Numbered from the stretch's first letter, positions 10,471 to 22,952 are shown. The stretch: DNA of 64,000 nucleotides from CAWIOX01 sp963837775 (GCA_963837775.1 CAWIOX010000030.1:310001-374000), one strand, 5' to 3'. Program-made: numbers and translations. Notes: generated by a model not told the origin, from the sequence alone.

Positions 10471-10518
10471 GGTCTTGCTGAGGGCAACAGTTTGAAATTA
10501 TTACAGTGTTGAAATTCT

Positions 10519-10541
10519 TAATTGATTATAATTCTCATTTG
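10519..10541. promoter_or_regulatory. Candidate Fur box in the fbpC-fbpB divergent promoter
   Basis: The stretch GATTATAATTCTCATTTGG matches the 19-bp Fur consensus at about 12 of 19 positions and lies about 30 bp before fbpB. The position, between two genes of an iron-type importer, adds support. Imperfect match, so moderate confidence. Confidence 0.45.
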
Positions 10542-10570
10542 GTAGGTCGTGCAGTAAATCCAGAGTTTTC

Positions 10571-12224
10571 ATGCCCAATCTCATTTCCCCCAGTTTTAAA
10601 AAATACCAGGCCGGCCGATTCCATCCCCTGCTGCTGGCATCACTGCTGGTCGCGCTGCTGGTCGGCACGCCTATTGTCGGTGTGCTCACAAATCTCGTGA
10701 CGGTTGGCGATGCAGACGGCACGACTTTTCCGCATTTGTGGCGTACGGTGCTGCCGGGCTATATTTACAATAGCCTGCTGATAGCCTCGATCGTGGCCGT
10801 GCTGGGGGCAGTGATCGGTATCGGCTGCGCGTGGCTGGTGTCGGCGTTTGACTTTCCCGGCAAGCGTCTATTTGAATGGGCGCTGGTATTGCCTTTGGCC
10901 ATGCCGGCTTATGTCGTCGCCTATGCGTATACGGATTTCTTGCAATTTTCCGGCCCGGTGCAGAGCAGTTTGCGCAGCATGTTCGGCTGGCAAGTACATG
11001 ATTATTGGTTTCCGCAAGTGCGCAGCGTGGGCGGTGCGGGCATCCTGTTCGGGCTGGTGCTGTATCCCTATATTTATCTGTTGGCACGTAATGCTTTTCT
11101 GGAGCGCAGTCCGCGCATGTGGGATGCCGCGCGCACTCTGGGTCTGGGGCCGTGGCAAGCCTTCTTCAGCGTCAGTCTTCCGCTGGCGCGTCCCGCCGCC
11201 GCCGCCGGCATTGCGTTGGCCTTGATGGAAACATTGGCCGATTACGGTGCGGTTGCGTATTTTGGCGTGCCTACCCTGACGACAGGTATCTACAAGTCCT
11301 GGTATGCGTTCTCCGATCGTGCCGCCGCAGCGCAAATTGCGGCGGTATTGCTGGTCACGGTCACGCTATTGATGTTGTTGGAGCAAAAGAGCCGGGGCCG
11401 GGCGCGTTATTACGCTGTGGGTGGCAGGGCAAGTGTCGCAGCGTTCACCCCGTTTGCTTGGCAGGCAGGCTTGGGGGGCAACCGTGTTCTGTGCGTTGCC
11501 GGTGTTATTGGGTTTTGTGCTGCCGCTGCTGATTCTGTTGCGCTTGATCGTACGTGAGGATGCGCTGGATTTCGGTGTGCGTTATATCGGCTGGGTGCAG
11601 AATAGCGTCATTCTGGGGGTGGTGACGGCGCTTATTGCCGTGCTGGTGTGCATTTTGCTGGCGTATGCTGCGCGGGTTAGCACGAGCCGTGTGCAGGCGT
11701 TTTGTAACCGTATCGTCAGCATGGGTTATGCGGTGCCGGGTGCGGTTATTGCGGTGGGTATCCTGATTCCGTTGTCGCGATTGGATGCCTGGACCGCCGA
11801 TCACGGCGCGAGTTTTTTCCTGGCCGGTAGCCTGTTGGCGTTGATTTACGCTTATCTGGTACGTTTTTTGGCGGTGTCTTATCAGAGCGTGGTGTCCGGT
11901 TTGGTGAAAATCACGCCCGCCATGGATGCCAGTGCGCGCAGTCTGGGTCACGGACTTGGTTCGATGCTGATCCGGGTGCATGCGCCATTGCTGTGGCGCA
12001 GTGTCCTGACCGGCGGCTTGCTGGTGTTTGTCGATGTGGTGAAGGAGCTTCCCGCGACGCTGACCGTGCGCCCGTTCAATTTCGATACGCTGGCGGTTAT
12101 TGCGTATCAACTCGCTTCCGATGAGCGTCTGGGCGAAGCTGCATTGCCGGCCCTGACCATCGTTCTGGTTGCCATCATTCCGGTGATGGTGCTGGCGCGA
12201 TCCATAGCAACAGGGCGCCGTTAA
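10571..12224 (+). pseudogene. fbpB: Iron(III)-type ABC transporter permease (FbpB-like), single frameshift at a G6 run
   Basis: A two-module membrane permease that would work with FbpC. The first frame (10571 to about 11475) gives MPNLISPSFKKYQAGRFHP followed by multiple transmembrane helices and the first ATPase-contact loop (ARTLGLGPWQAFFSVSLPLA). The second frame (about 11475-12224) gives the remaining helices and the second loop (ARSLGHGLGSMLIRVHAPLL). They join if one G is removed from the GGGGGG run at 11473-11478 (QAGLGATVF across the join), giving about 550 residues, the usual length. Both EAA-like loops are intact. The break is a simple homopolymer indel, so the gene may be functional, phase-variable or mis-sequenced. 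It is divergent from fbpC with a Fur-like site between them. Confidence 0.85.
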
Positions 12225-12291
12225 TCGTTCCATGCTGCCGGATGCGGCTTGCTGAAATCAAACCATTCCCTTACAATTTGCTACCATTTCG

Positions 12292-12396
12292 TCTCACGTG
12301 ACTGGCGAAAAGTCGATGTTGATGCTGTCAATGTTGGCGATAAGGTGGGCAACCACCGGGGAACGTGAGAACTTATCAGCCGTTCGCCTGGGCAGC
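12292..12396 (+). promoter_or_regulatory. ZTP/ZMP riboswitch (pfl motif) upstream of glyA
   Basis: The leader contains the hallmarks of the pfl class: CACGTGACTGGCG at the 5' side, the hairpin GGTGGGCAACCACCGGGGAA (12352-12363 region), and the highly conserved 3' element CCGTTCGCCTGGGCAG (12380-12395). The class senses the purine intermediate ZMP/ZTP, which accumulates when 10-formyl-THF is short, and switches on one-carbon genes such as glyA. The conserved 3' element overlaps the left half of a downstream hairpin (GGCAGCC / GGCTGCC, about 12391-12424) that could form the expression platform. Assignment is from memory of the motif; a covariance search would settle it. Confidence 0.82.
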
Positions 12397-12496
12397 CACA
12401 AATGGAATGCACGACTGAGGCTGCCTGTCATTTCTATTGGCCCTCATTCGATTTATGCAAACGACCTTTGCGCACTTAATCGATTGGAGTTAATTC

Positions 12497-13741
<1,245 letters not shown>

Positions 13742-13746
13742 TTGAC

Positions 13747-13778
13747 ATCTGCCGAATGTGGTTCAGACATCGGCAGAT
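13747..13778 (+). terminator. Hairpin after glyA, possible weak terminator
   Basis: A 9-bp perfect stem ATCTGCCGA / TCGGCAGAT with a 14-nt loop begins 5 bp after the glyA stop. No T run follows, so it may be an mRNA-stabilising or attenuating hairpin rather than a full terminator. Confidence 0.4.
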
Positions 13779-13940
13779 ACGATGATTGTTGAGCGATTGT
13801 TCATGTGTTTTTTGGGATATGGAAAAGCGCATGCATCGGTTGTTTAACGACTTGGGTGCCATGTGTCGCTTGCGATGCATGGCACTTGTAATAACTACTT
13901 TTGTAACACCAGGCAGGTCACCCCAGGCAAGGTCCTCACC

Positions 13941-14405
13941 ATGAAATGTCCCTTCTGTCACCACGCAGACACCCCTGTCCTCGATACCCGCGTATCCGAA
14001 GAAGGAGACACCATCCGCCGCCGCCGCCGCTGCACCAAATGCGACAAGCGTTTCACCACCTATGAGCGCATCGAATTGATCATGCCGGCCGTCGTCAAGA
14101 AAAACGGCAGCCGGGTCGAATTCAGTTCTCAGAAATTGCGAGCAAGCCTGATGCTTGCACTGCGCAAACGACCCGTGTCGGCAGCTACCGTCGATGCCGC
14201 CATCAACAGCATCGAAGAGAAAATTCTGTCGCTGGGGGAGCGTGAAATCGGCACCGAGCGTATCGGCGAGTTCATCATGGAAGAACTGAAACGACTCGAC
14301 AAGATCGCCTATATCCGCTTTGCATCGGTCTATCGCAGCTTCGAGGATGTCTCGGAGTTTCAGAATGTGATTGCAGAAATCGCAACGGCAGCAGAGAAAA
14401 AATAA
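13941..14405 (+). CDS. nrdR: Transcriptional repressor NrdR
   Basis: Zinc-ribbon and ATP-cone repressor of ribonucleotide reductase genes. The start at 13941 (MKCPFCHHADTPVLDTRVSE) is chosen over an upstream in-frame start because the family begins with this zinc ribbon; the second Cys pair is in RRCTKCDKRFTTYE. The ATP-cone spans about residues 49-139 (VVKKNGSRVEFSSQKL, RPVSAATVDAAI, YIRFASVYRSF). The protein has 154 residues, normal for the family. It lies downstream of glyA as in many proteobacteria. A likely target, nrdJ, is in this window at 57.4 kb. Confidence 0.97.
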   Translation: MKCPFCHHADTPVLDTRVSEEGDTIRRRRRCTKCDKRFTTYERIELIMPAVVKKNGSRVEFSSQKLRASLMLALRKRPVSAATVDAAINSIEEKILSLGEREIGTERIGEFIMEELKRLDKIAYIRFASVYRSFEDVSEFQNVIAEIATAAEKK

Positions 14406-14651
14406 AATCCACCCGCCATCCTGACGCTCGTCAGCTGCAATTGACCGCCTGTCCGTTTATCGTTGGCAACTTCAATTGAACGAATTACCTTATAGAAATC
14501 AAATTTCCGTTTGGAACTAATGTCATTGAAGGTGGTTTCCTGAATGATGCTGGTGTTCGTGACGTTCTGAATTTGCTTGCTGCGCGGAACCCGGTAATAT
14601 AAAAATAGATGTGATTCCGGTAAGTTTTCATCAGATTGATGTGTTTTTGCT

Positions 14652-14745
14652 TAAAAAATATACTCATGGGTGTATTTTTTAAGTGCCAGCAAAGTCAAGC
14701 GGGTAATCAGGTATTTTTCAATATACCCCCGTTATTTTTTAATAA
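14652..14745 (+). repeat. Dispersed intergenic repeat, copy B
   Basis: Left arm GGGTGTATTT at 14668-14677, core GCGGGTAATC at 14699-14708, right arm ATATACCCCC at 14721-14730, then a T-rich tail. The arms are complementary (GGGTGTATT with AATATACCC). It lies in the 430-bp gap between nrdR and pilV, which otherwise shows nothing I can call. Confidence 0.78.
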
Positions 14746-14836
14746 ATGTGACGTGTCAAAGATGGCTGGCATGGTGATTGATGACGCGATTTTGCCTCGT
14801 GCCAGGTAGCCCTTAAATAATAGTGATCGGCCTGTT

Positions 14837-15421
14837 ATGCATAAGATAAGACAAAACGGATTTACCCTGATCGAAGTACTGATTTCGGTATTCGTGCTGG
14901 CGCTCGGCGTGATTGGCGCCGCCGGCATGCAACTGGTGGCCATGCGCACCGGACAGCAGTCCGGCCTGCAGACGATGGCAGTCCAGCTTGCAACCGAGAT
15001 GGCAGACAACATGCGGCAGAATGCCAAGCAGATGAATCAGGACGACAGCACAATCCTTATATATTCAGTATACAATCGGCCACCGATACGCGCCCGCTAC
15101 GCCTGGCAAATGTGTTACAGCACCGCCGCCAATTGCAGCAGTGCCGAACTGGCGAGCTTTGATATTTATGAATGGAAAAACGCCTCAAGGAGCGGTTGCC
15201 GGGGGGGAGGGTGGTCATCTGCCGCGATGAAACGCCATGGGATGCAGCTACCGATGCCGAGCTGACCTGGGACTGTGAAACCAGCCTGTGCGACTACCAA
15301 TAATGTTCCCTTTGTCATCAAAGTCGGATGGCAAGGAAAAAATCCGGACGGCAGCCTGATCAAGGATACAAGAATCTGTCCGCCCAGCGTGGCAATTACA
15401 GTTCAGCCTTACATAAAATGA
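14837..15421 (+). pseudogene. pilV: Type IV pilus minor pilin PilV, two or more frameshifts
   Basis: Minor pilin that helps prime type IV pilus assembly. The start MHKIRQNGFTLIEVLISVFV carries the class III signal: prepilin peptidase cleavage after Gly, then the FTLIEV helix. The first frame runs to about 15180 (SFDIYEW). It must shift at the AAAAA run near 15177-15181 to continue as RLKERLPGGRVVICRDETPW, and again near 15300 to give NNVPFVIKVGWQGKNPDGSL and end at the TGA at 15419. The joined product is about 194 residues, as expected. It is first in the run pilV-W-X-Y1-E-fimT. The shifts are near homopolymers, so sequencing error is possible. Confidence 0.85.
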
Positions 15422-15434
15422 TTGGCCGCGATCA

Positions 15435-16505
15435 ATGAACGGTAAATTCATATGCCAGAGCCGCTGATGAGTGCGACGGCAGGCCGGCCTGACCTTGGTG
15501 GAATTGATGATTTCGATCACGCTTGGGTTGATTGGTCGTGCTGGCGGCAACAGCATTGTTGTTGTCCAGTAAATCCGCTTATACCTCGCAGGGCGACGGT
15601 GCGCAGCATTCAGGATACGCGCGCGCTATGCGATGGAAAATATCGAGCCGCTCAGTTCGCCAGGCCGGCTATGAAAATTGGGACAAGGGAACGCAGGATG
15701 CGCCCATTACCATGCCAACTCGGAGATGAGCGCCAATCTTTCCGGGCTTGGATGCCAACAGTCTGAAAATAGCGCTCGAGCCGGCATCGCTCCCCGCTGT
15801 GCGCTTCGGTCAATGGCAGCGATGTGTTGGCGGTTGCGGTTTTTTGGCTCGACAAGATTGTGCGCTGCGAACGCCGGATGGTTCAATCATCGACTGCGCC
15901 GGCTTCGGCGATTTCGGCGCCTGTTCGCAAAATACGGCGGAAGAAGATCGCGGCTGGAGCATTTATTACGTTGCCAACGATGCCGCCGGCGAGCCGGAAC
16001 TGCGTTGCAAGTACCGTCCGATGGCAGCAGTAGATGGACATCGGAGGCGATTGCGCGCGGCGTCGAATCGTTTCAGGTGCTGTACGGCGTCGATACCGAC
16101 GATGTCCCCAGCACCGGTAAAGGCGCCGACCGGATACCGAATCGGTTTTTGACGGCAACGCAAATCAATGCAATGGACGATGCGCTCGTTTTGGTCGGCG
16201 CGGATGACGGCGGCCAAAGCCCTGGATAAAAACAGGAAAACCTGGTGGAAGAGGGTGTCGGTCATCAAGGTGGCAATGCTGGTGCGCGGGTCTGCCAATG
16301 TCACGGACCGATGCCTCAGCCACGAACTACGATTTATTCGGCAAGGAATACAGCACGGCCAATGCCGCCACCGATAGAGGCACGCAGATCAAGGAGGCCG
16401 ATTTGGCTGCGGATAGCAAAAACAAGGGCAGGAAAATATTCATGTCGACGTATCCAGTTTCGCAACAGGCCGGAAGGTAGCGGCAAAGTGGGCGGCGCAT
16501 CATGA
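15435..16505 (+). pseudogene. pilW: Type IV pilus minor pilin PilW, multiple frameshifts
   Basis: Minor pilin-like protein. Pieces in different frames follow one another: RRQAGLTLVELMISITLGLI with the prepilin motif (about 15478-15530), VLAATALLLSSKSAYTSQGD, VRQAGYENW, CAGFGDFGACSQNTAEEDRG, VESFQVLYGVDTDD (two frames), LDKNRKTWWKRVSVIKVAML, and a final segment ending at the TGA at 16503. Order and content match PilW proteins of about 350 residues. At least six frame changes are needed. The stop overlaps the pilX start (ATGA), as in a tightly coupled operon. Confidence 0.8.
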
Positions 16506-17150
16506 AATCCTGCAATCGAAGAAATTCCGACCGTGTCCAGCAGACCTTGCGACGACAACAAGGTGCATCCCTAATCGTTTCCCTGTTGATGCTGGTGGCG
16601 GTCTTGCTGCTGGGGATTTCTGCTGCGCAATATGCCTGCAGGGCGAGAAATCGTCCCGTAACGACAGGGATCGCCAGATTGCCTTTCAGGCGGCAGAAGC
16701 CGCACTCAGGATGCCGAAATGGATATAGAAAGTTCGCCGGATGCTACCAAGTCGCGCAGCACATTATTTTCCGAAGACCCTGTTCTCGCAAATTTTGCTG
16801 CCGGTTGCGGCGCCGGGGAGTCGAATACCAATCTGGGGCTGTGCGCAACTGCCAGCCCCGGGACCCCAGCCCGTCTGGCTGACTGGTGGACTTTACGGAT
16901 GCCGATAGTACGTCCACAACAAAAACCGTGCCTTTCGGTAAATTCACCGGGCAAAATCATGCAGACAGGGAAGGGCTCTTTGCCCAGCAAACCGCCCAGA
17001 TACATGATCGAAGCAATTGCTACAATGCGGCCGGCGGCGAAGATGACCAGTATGCGAAAGTAAGAATATTTTTATCGTATTACGGCGATGGGTTTTGGTG
17101 CCCGCGAAACAACCCAGGTTGTCTTGCAGACGTATTATCGGAAAGATTGA
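16502..17150 (+). pseudogene. pilX: Type IV pilus assembly protein PilX, multiple frameshifts
   Basis: The ATG at 16502 overlaps the pilW stop. The N-terminus has RRQQGASLIVSLLMLVAVLL, the PilX_N signature with Gly before the hydrophobic helix. Later pieces in other frames include IAFQAAEAAL-like and DAEMDIESSP, SRSTLFSEDPVLANFAAGCG, TKTVPFGKFTGQNH, NAAGGEDDQYAKVRIF and ITAMGFGARETTQVVLQTYY, ending at the TGA at 17148. This last phrase is the usual PilX C-terminus. Expected length is about 215 residues. At least four frame changes are needed. Confidence 0.8.
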
Positions 17151-17177
17151 CAAGTGATGCCGTCCAGAGGGATAAAA

Positions 17178-20100
17178 ATGAATAATGTCGTTAAACGAAT
17201 TGCGATTCTGTGCAGGGCTTGCCTTTGCGCTGCTGATGGGCAACCAATCTGCGATGGCGGCAGCACCGGAGGTGAATATTGCACAAGGACCGCTGTTCAG
17301 CGGCCGCGGCAATGTGCATCCGAACATGCTGCTGAATTTGTCGGTGGAATTCCCGACGGTGGGGGCTGCTTATCGCGGCACAAATGACTATAACAAGGCG
17401 ACTGAATACCTGGGCTACTTCAATCCGAAGAAGTGCTATACCTATCCGGTCATTACGGTAAGCAATACACCGACTACCGCCACCACGTCGTCGTCGTCGT
17501 CCACCAGCACCACTTCTTCATCCACCGTCGGCACATCAACGACTTCAGGCAGCAGTAGTGCCATCGTAACGACCTCCTCTAATGTCACTGGTACAGCCAC
17601 CGTTAGCACCTCGGCACCGGTGACCACCACGACCGGCACTACCACCACAGGTCTTATGAGCATATGTGGCAACCAGTACTGCGACCGCCACGCCGACCAC
17701 AACCACGACCATAACGGATAGCCGTGACAACGGTTACTGCACCTGTTACAGCGGTCCGCGGCGTATTGGACAGCGACACCTACGTCAGGCAGTTATTAAT
17801 ACTATTCAAGTGTACCGGCAGTCACCTATACAGTTCTCCGACAGACTTTTAATACATCAACCGGAGCATTTTCCGGTACCACAAGATATAAATGTACTGC
17901 AAATACTTCAGGGTCTTGTCCAAATTCTAGTGTTTGCGCAACGAGGAGTAATAGTTCGACCGATTATTATGTAAATGGATCTGCTGTTTAAAGTACCTTC
18001 TCGCGGCCGCCGCTGTCGCTGGCGTATACAGCCATACCCCTACCACGACCACCATACGATCGACAACGACTGTGACGAATGTCGTCACGGTGACAACCAG
18101 TACGCTTGACGATCCCGACTTGACTGACGCAAACGGTTTTTTTTCGATCTCCAAGGCAGCCGATGCCAGATCATGAATGCGGCGGTGATTCGTTCAGCGG
18201 CAATTTCATGAACTGGGCGTCCTCTTCATCTATCGACATGTTGCGTTATGCGATGACCGGCGGGTGACCGCACGACCGATACCGCCGATCGACGGTCTTG
18301 CAGCGTGCCTATCTCAGGGATGTCGAGCGGACATTTTATGCCGATGGCACCTATTTCCCGCGTAAGAACGGTCACTGCCAGCACGACAATGAGCGCGCCC
18401 AATCAAGGTGACGCCGTTCAATACACCGACCCTGTATGTGGTGTCCTGCCGCAACCGGATTTTTTCAGTAAAACGAGTAGCGGCACGAGCAATAACTGTG
18501 ATACAGCCCGTAAAAGTGCTCCCACCACACTCAATGATCCGACCGATAAATATTTCGGCGAATATCTGGCCCGGGTCAAGGTCTGCGATAGCAACGAAGG
18601 CCCAACCAGAACCGATCTGTGCCAGAAATACGGCAGCAACTACAAACCCGAGGGGACTTTGCAGCAAAAATCCGACAAAATACGCGTCGGCGCGCTGGGA
18701 TACTTGACCGAACGCGATACAAGTAACGCATAATTTATACGGCGGCGTGGTACGCGGGCCGGTCAAGTATGTCGGCGCCTAAAAAATTCGATGCTCCCCT
18801 CCTTCAGCCGAAAGCGCCAACAACAAGCCCGAATGGGATGCGACGACCGGTGTGTTCTACAATAACCCGGAAGATCCAGCAAACCACACCAGCACCACCA
18901 ATAGCGGCGTCATCAATTATCTGAACAAGTTCGGCCGTACTAATCCTACCAGGCTCGGGGCGTACAAAGGATATGATCCTGTCGGTGAGTTGTATTATGA
19001 AGCATTCGTTATCTGCAAGGCGACGCCTACCGATGGCGGGCTACCACCACATATCGCAAACCAACCCTTTCTTACTCTGGGTAGCGGCGACCACAGATGA
19101 TAATTTTCCAGTCTTGAAAACATGGGTCGACCCGGTGACGGCCTCATGCCAGAACAATTACATCGTCACGATAGGCGACGTCAATACTCACTATGACCGC
19201 TATATTCCGGGCAATACCAGAACAGACTATCTCGGATTCCACGCGCGCCGCAGACGCGGCAGATGTCGCGGTAGCGGGAAAAACACCAGCACTGGACGTG
19301 ATGGCATGGACCAAAAAAGTCGGCGATATGGAGGCGGATGCATCGGGTACTTTGGCAATTCGGCCAAGCGATCCGGTCTGGCAAGTCTTGATACGCTCGA
19401 AACCGGCTCCACAGGTCACGGGACTTATTATATGGCCGGCCTGGCGTACTGGGCCAATACCAACGATATCCGTCTGGACAAGCCGGTACGCGTAAAGACC
19501 TTTCGATTGACGTCGATGAAGGCGGGAAATGGCTCGCATAGAATGATCACTAATACCCGCGGCACAAAACCTCGCAATAGTCAGTTCTATCTGGCAGCCA
19601 AGTACGGTGGCTTCCATGATAAAAACAAGGATGGCAATCCGTTCAAGACATTTGCTGCTGATAACCAAACCGTTGTCAACAATAATTCCGAATGGGCTTC
19701 CAATGGCACTGATCCGGATAATTATTTCCTGGCAAGCAACCCGGCAAAAATGATCAATGCCATCCAAGATATTTTCCAGAAACAGTGGCCAGCAATAGCG
19801 GCACCATTTCGGGCGTGACACTGACCTCAACCAAGATATCGACTGACAGTTCTTATGTGTATCAACCTGGTTTCGATCCATCCAAATGGAGTGGCAATTT
19901 ATTGAAACTGGAACTCAAGCTGGTGGATCAGGGACGGGGTGACAAGACTGCGGCTGGTTATGTGCCCGATATGGTCGTCACGATTCAGGATGCGAAGACG
20001 CCTACCTGGGACGCAGGCATCGTATTGACAGGAAAAGCGGCAACGACTTCACCTGTGGCGGCAGCTGTTCCGGCCAACCCGGCACCGGCTTCCCGCGCAA

Positions 20101-21948
20101 TTTATACCGCACAAATCAATGCGGACAAATCACTGACCACCATTCCATTCCAATGGGCCAGTTTGACTGCTGACCAACAAACTTTGCTTGATAAATCGCC
20201 AGTTTCGCCTATATGCCGCCGATGGTTTGGGAGAGAAGAGGCTCAATTACCTGCGTGGCAGTCGTACCGATGAGATAGGTCAGACCAACGGGTATTCCGG
20301 CAGCGGGACAGGGTGCTGGGCGACATCATCAATAGCAATCCGACCTATGTCGGCGCGCCAGCCGCCAATATTCAGGGAGATGAGTACAAGACATTTTACG
20401 ATGATCACAAAAGACCGGACAAAAGCCGTCTATGTCGGCGCCAATGATGGCATGTTGCATGCTTTTGGCGCATCGGATGGCAAGGAATTATTCGCTTATG
20501 TGCCGAATGCAGTGATAGCCGGACTGAATCAGCTGACCAACCCTAATTATGTCCATCGGCCTTATGTCGATGGCGCGCATGACCGTTATGGAGGCCTATG
20601 GTAGATGGAAGCTGGAAAACAATTCTAGCCTCCGGCATGGGCGGCGGTGCACAGGGCGTATTTGTTCTGGATGTGACCAATCCTGCAGATTTTGCCAGTG
20701 GTACAGGGGCAATCTGGGAATTTACCGACAAAGATGATGTGGATATGGGCAATCTGGCCAGTCCGCCACTGGTCGCGAAGTTCAAGACCGGCGTGGATGC
20801 TGACGACCAAAGCGCCTATTTATAAATATTTTGTTGTTGTTCCGAGTGGGCTTGAATAACTACAAGGACGATGGTGCAAGTAATTTTGGTACGACTGAAC
20901 CTGCCGTTGGCGCATTGTTTCTGTTGTCGCTGGATAAAAAGCCGGGGGATGCCTGGGCATTAGGCACCAATTACTATAAATTCAAAACGCCGGTGAAGGA
21001 TGCTAACCTTACAAAATGGGTTGAGTTCGCCCGCCTTGGTGGTCGGCAATGATGGCGCGGTGCGTTATGCGTATGCCGGTGATTTGCAGGGAAATATGTG
21101 GCGTTTTGATTTTACGCTTGGCGCACTTGCCAGCAAGACTCTCAGTACACCTTTGTTTACTGCAAAGGACAAGGATGATGTGCGCCAACCGATCACGGAG
21201 CAGCCAAAGGTGGTATTCGCGCCCGGTGGCGGCTATGTGGTCTTGTTCGGTACCGGAAAATATGTGGAGGATGCCGATGCAGCAGCAGGCAATTTCAAGA
21301 CCCAATCCTTTTATGGCATTCTTGATACGACTTATGATAATGTGTCGGGGCGCAGTAAGCTGGAAGCAAGAACACTTGCCAAAGATACTGCTGCCGGTAG
21401 CGATGCAATGGCGGTTACGGGTAATAATTTTACTTATGGAACTTCGTCGGGGCAAAAAATGGGCTGGTATTTTGATTTCAAGGATTCCGGCGGCACTTCA
21501 GGGACTGGTGAGCGAAGCGTGACCAATCCTTTGGTTGCTTACGGCAGGTTATTTTTTAATAGCCTTGTTACAGGCAGCGATCCTTGTGCGACTGGCGGCG
21601 GCAGGACGTATGGTCTGAGCGCTTGACCGGTTTGCCGCTTGAATGCGGATGGCGTTTCAACCAGTGGTGCTGTTACTGGCGAGACATCAACCGTCGGCAT
21701 GCTGAGTTCTCCTGTGTTGTTCGAGACAGGCACCACTGTGGGCGACAGGGATTCCGCTGGGCAAAGAGCTGCAAAGAAGAAATTCTCGGTTTTTAATTTT
21801 GGTACCGGTGGCAAAGCAGGCACTGCAGCCCAAGCTCGAATGGTACTGGCATATTCCAGCCGCCAGCCGGTCGCATGAGCTGGCGCGAGATATTGAATTG
21901 GCAAGAGTTGCACAACGCATGCAAAAAAATAAAAAGGCTGCACTGTGA
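17178..21948 (+). pseudogene. pilY1: Type IV pilus tip adhesin PilY1, many frameshifts
   Basis: Large surface or tip-associated protein that promotes pilus extension and adhesion. The ATG at 17178 follows AGAGGGAT. A signal peptide is split over two frames (MNNVVKRIAI, then LAFALLMGNQSAMAAAPEVN). The N-terminal part contains an unusual Ser/Thr-rich tract at about 17455-17720. Conserved PilY1 phrases follow in order: KPEWDATTGVFYNNPED, GVINYLNKFGRTN, YKGYDPVGELYYEA, VDPVTASCQNNYIVTIGD, YYMAGLAYWANTNDIR, LGDIINSNPTYVGAPA (in part), then the C-terminal beta-propeller (KAVYVGANDGMLHAFGASDG, VLDVTNPADFASG, GGGYVVLFGTGKY). The span equals about 1590 codons. Well over ten frame changes are needed. 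The final frame stops at TGA 21946-21948, overlapping the pilE GTG. Confidence 0.88.
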
Positions 21949-22388
21949 AGATCAATTTACAAAAAGGTTTTACCCTGATCGAGTTGATGATCGTGGTGGC
22001 AATTGTCGGGATACTTGCAGCGGTTGCCTATCCGTCCTATCAGGATTCGATTATCAAGACCAAACGGGCTGAAGGGCGTGCTGCGCTGATGGAAATCATG
22101 CAGCAGCAGGAGCGTTATTACACACAAAATAATACTTACTTTGCTTTTACATCGACCACTGCCAACAATAAGTTCAAATGGTATTCCGGCGACAGTGCAG
22201 CTGCCAGTTCCTATGAAATCAAGGCTGAAGCATGCACTGGCGATGCCATTGGAAATTGTGTGATGCTGACGGCCATGCCAGGGACCACGAAAGTCAATTC
22301 CGGCTATAAAGATGCCAAGTGCGGGGATATTTCACTTACCAGCACCGGCGTAAAGGCGGCATCTGGCACCGCAACGAATTGCTGGTAA
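21945..22388 (+). CDS. pilE: Type IV pilin, PilE-like minor pilin
   Basis: A 147-residue pilin that is intact, unlike its neighbours. The N-terminus MKINLQKGFTLIELMIVVAIVG has the short prepilin leader, Gly before the cleavage site, Glu5 of the mature protein and the hydrophobic assembly helix, followed by YPSYQDSIIKTKRAEGRAAL and MQQQERYYTQNNTY, typical of the PilE minor pilins encoded next to pilY1. The C-terminal half has four Cys, including a pair that could close the D-region loop (AKCGDIS and NCW at the end). The GTG start overlaps the pilY1 stop (GTGA), implying translational coupling. Confidence 0.9.
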   Translation: MKINLQKGFTLIELMIVVAIVGILAAVAYPSYQDSIIKTKRAEGRAALMEIMQQQERYYTQNNTYFAFTSTTANNKFKWYSGDSAAASSYEIKAEACTGDAIGNCVMLTAMPGTTKVNSGYKDAKCGDISLTSTGVKAASGTATNCW

Positions 22389-22392
22389 ATCC

Positions 22393-22952
22393 ATGAAAAT
22401 GCATTCGCCAGTTTTCATCAGAGCAGGGGTCAAGGGGTTTTCCCTGATCGAATTGATGGTCGTGCTGAGCATCGCGGCGATTTTGATCGGTATTGGCGTA
22501 CCGAGTTTTCGTACGCTAATTCAGAACCAGAGGATGACGACAACGGTCAATGATTTTTTTGCCGCAATCAATTTGACCCGTTCGGAAGCATTGCAGAGGG
22601 GAGTGCGGGTTGATATGGTGGCCGCAGGAGATGGTACTGATTGGGGCAAGGGTTGGATAGTTTTTGTGGATGAAAATAGCGATCAAATACTGGATGCCAA
22701 TGAAAAACTGATTTTCACTCATGACGCTGTGCCAGAGTGGAATCAGTCTGACTACAAATATACCTGGTAACCCTTTGGCCATAGGTTTTCTCGCTACGGG
22801 GTTCGATTAAGCTGGCGGCAAATCAGAAAGGCAGTACTGTGTCATTCGCTCAGGATAGTGAGGCTAAAAAGCGCATTAAACTGAATTTTCTGGGACGTCC
22901 AAAAGTTTGTGATGCGACAGATACGATCAACTGTAAAGCAACGGATCTTTGA
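22393..22952 (+). pseudogene. fimT: GspH/FimT-type minor pseudopilin, frameshifted
   Basis: Begins 4 bp after pilE. MKMHSPVFIRAGVKGFSLIE then LMVVLSIAAILIGIG is a prepilin signal, and PSFRTLIQNQRMTTTVNDFF, NLTRSEALQRG and GWIVFVDENSDQILD are typical of GspH/FimT. The first frame ends early at 22770 after the sequence HDAVPEWNQSD. The expected C-terminal part (GSTVSFAQDSEAKKRIKLNF, LGRPKVCDATDTIN) is present in other frames and stops at 22952. At least two frame changes are needed to give about 185 residues. The order pilV-W-X-Y1-E-fimT is the usual minor-pilin cluster. Confidence 0.8.

Noticed and set aside
17455..17720. Possible CRISPR or tandem DNA repeat in the Ser/Thr tract
   Set aside because: The similarity is codon-level low complexity without regular repeat units and spacers.
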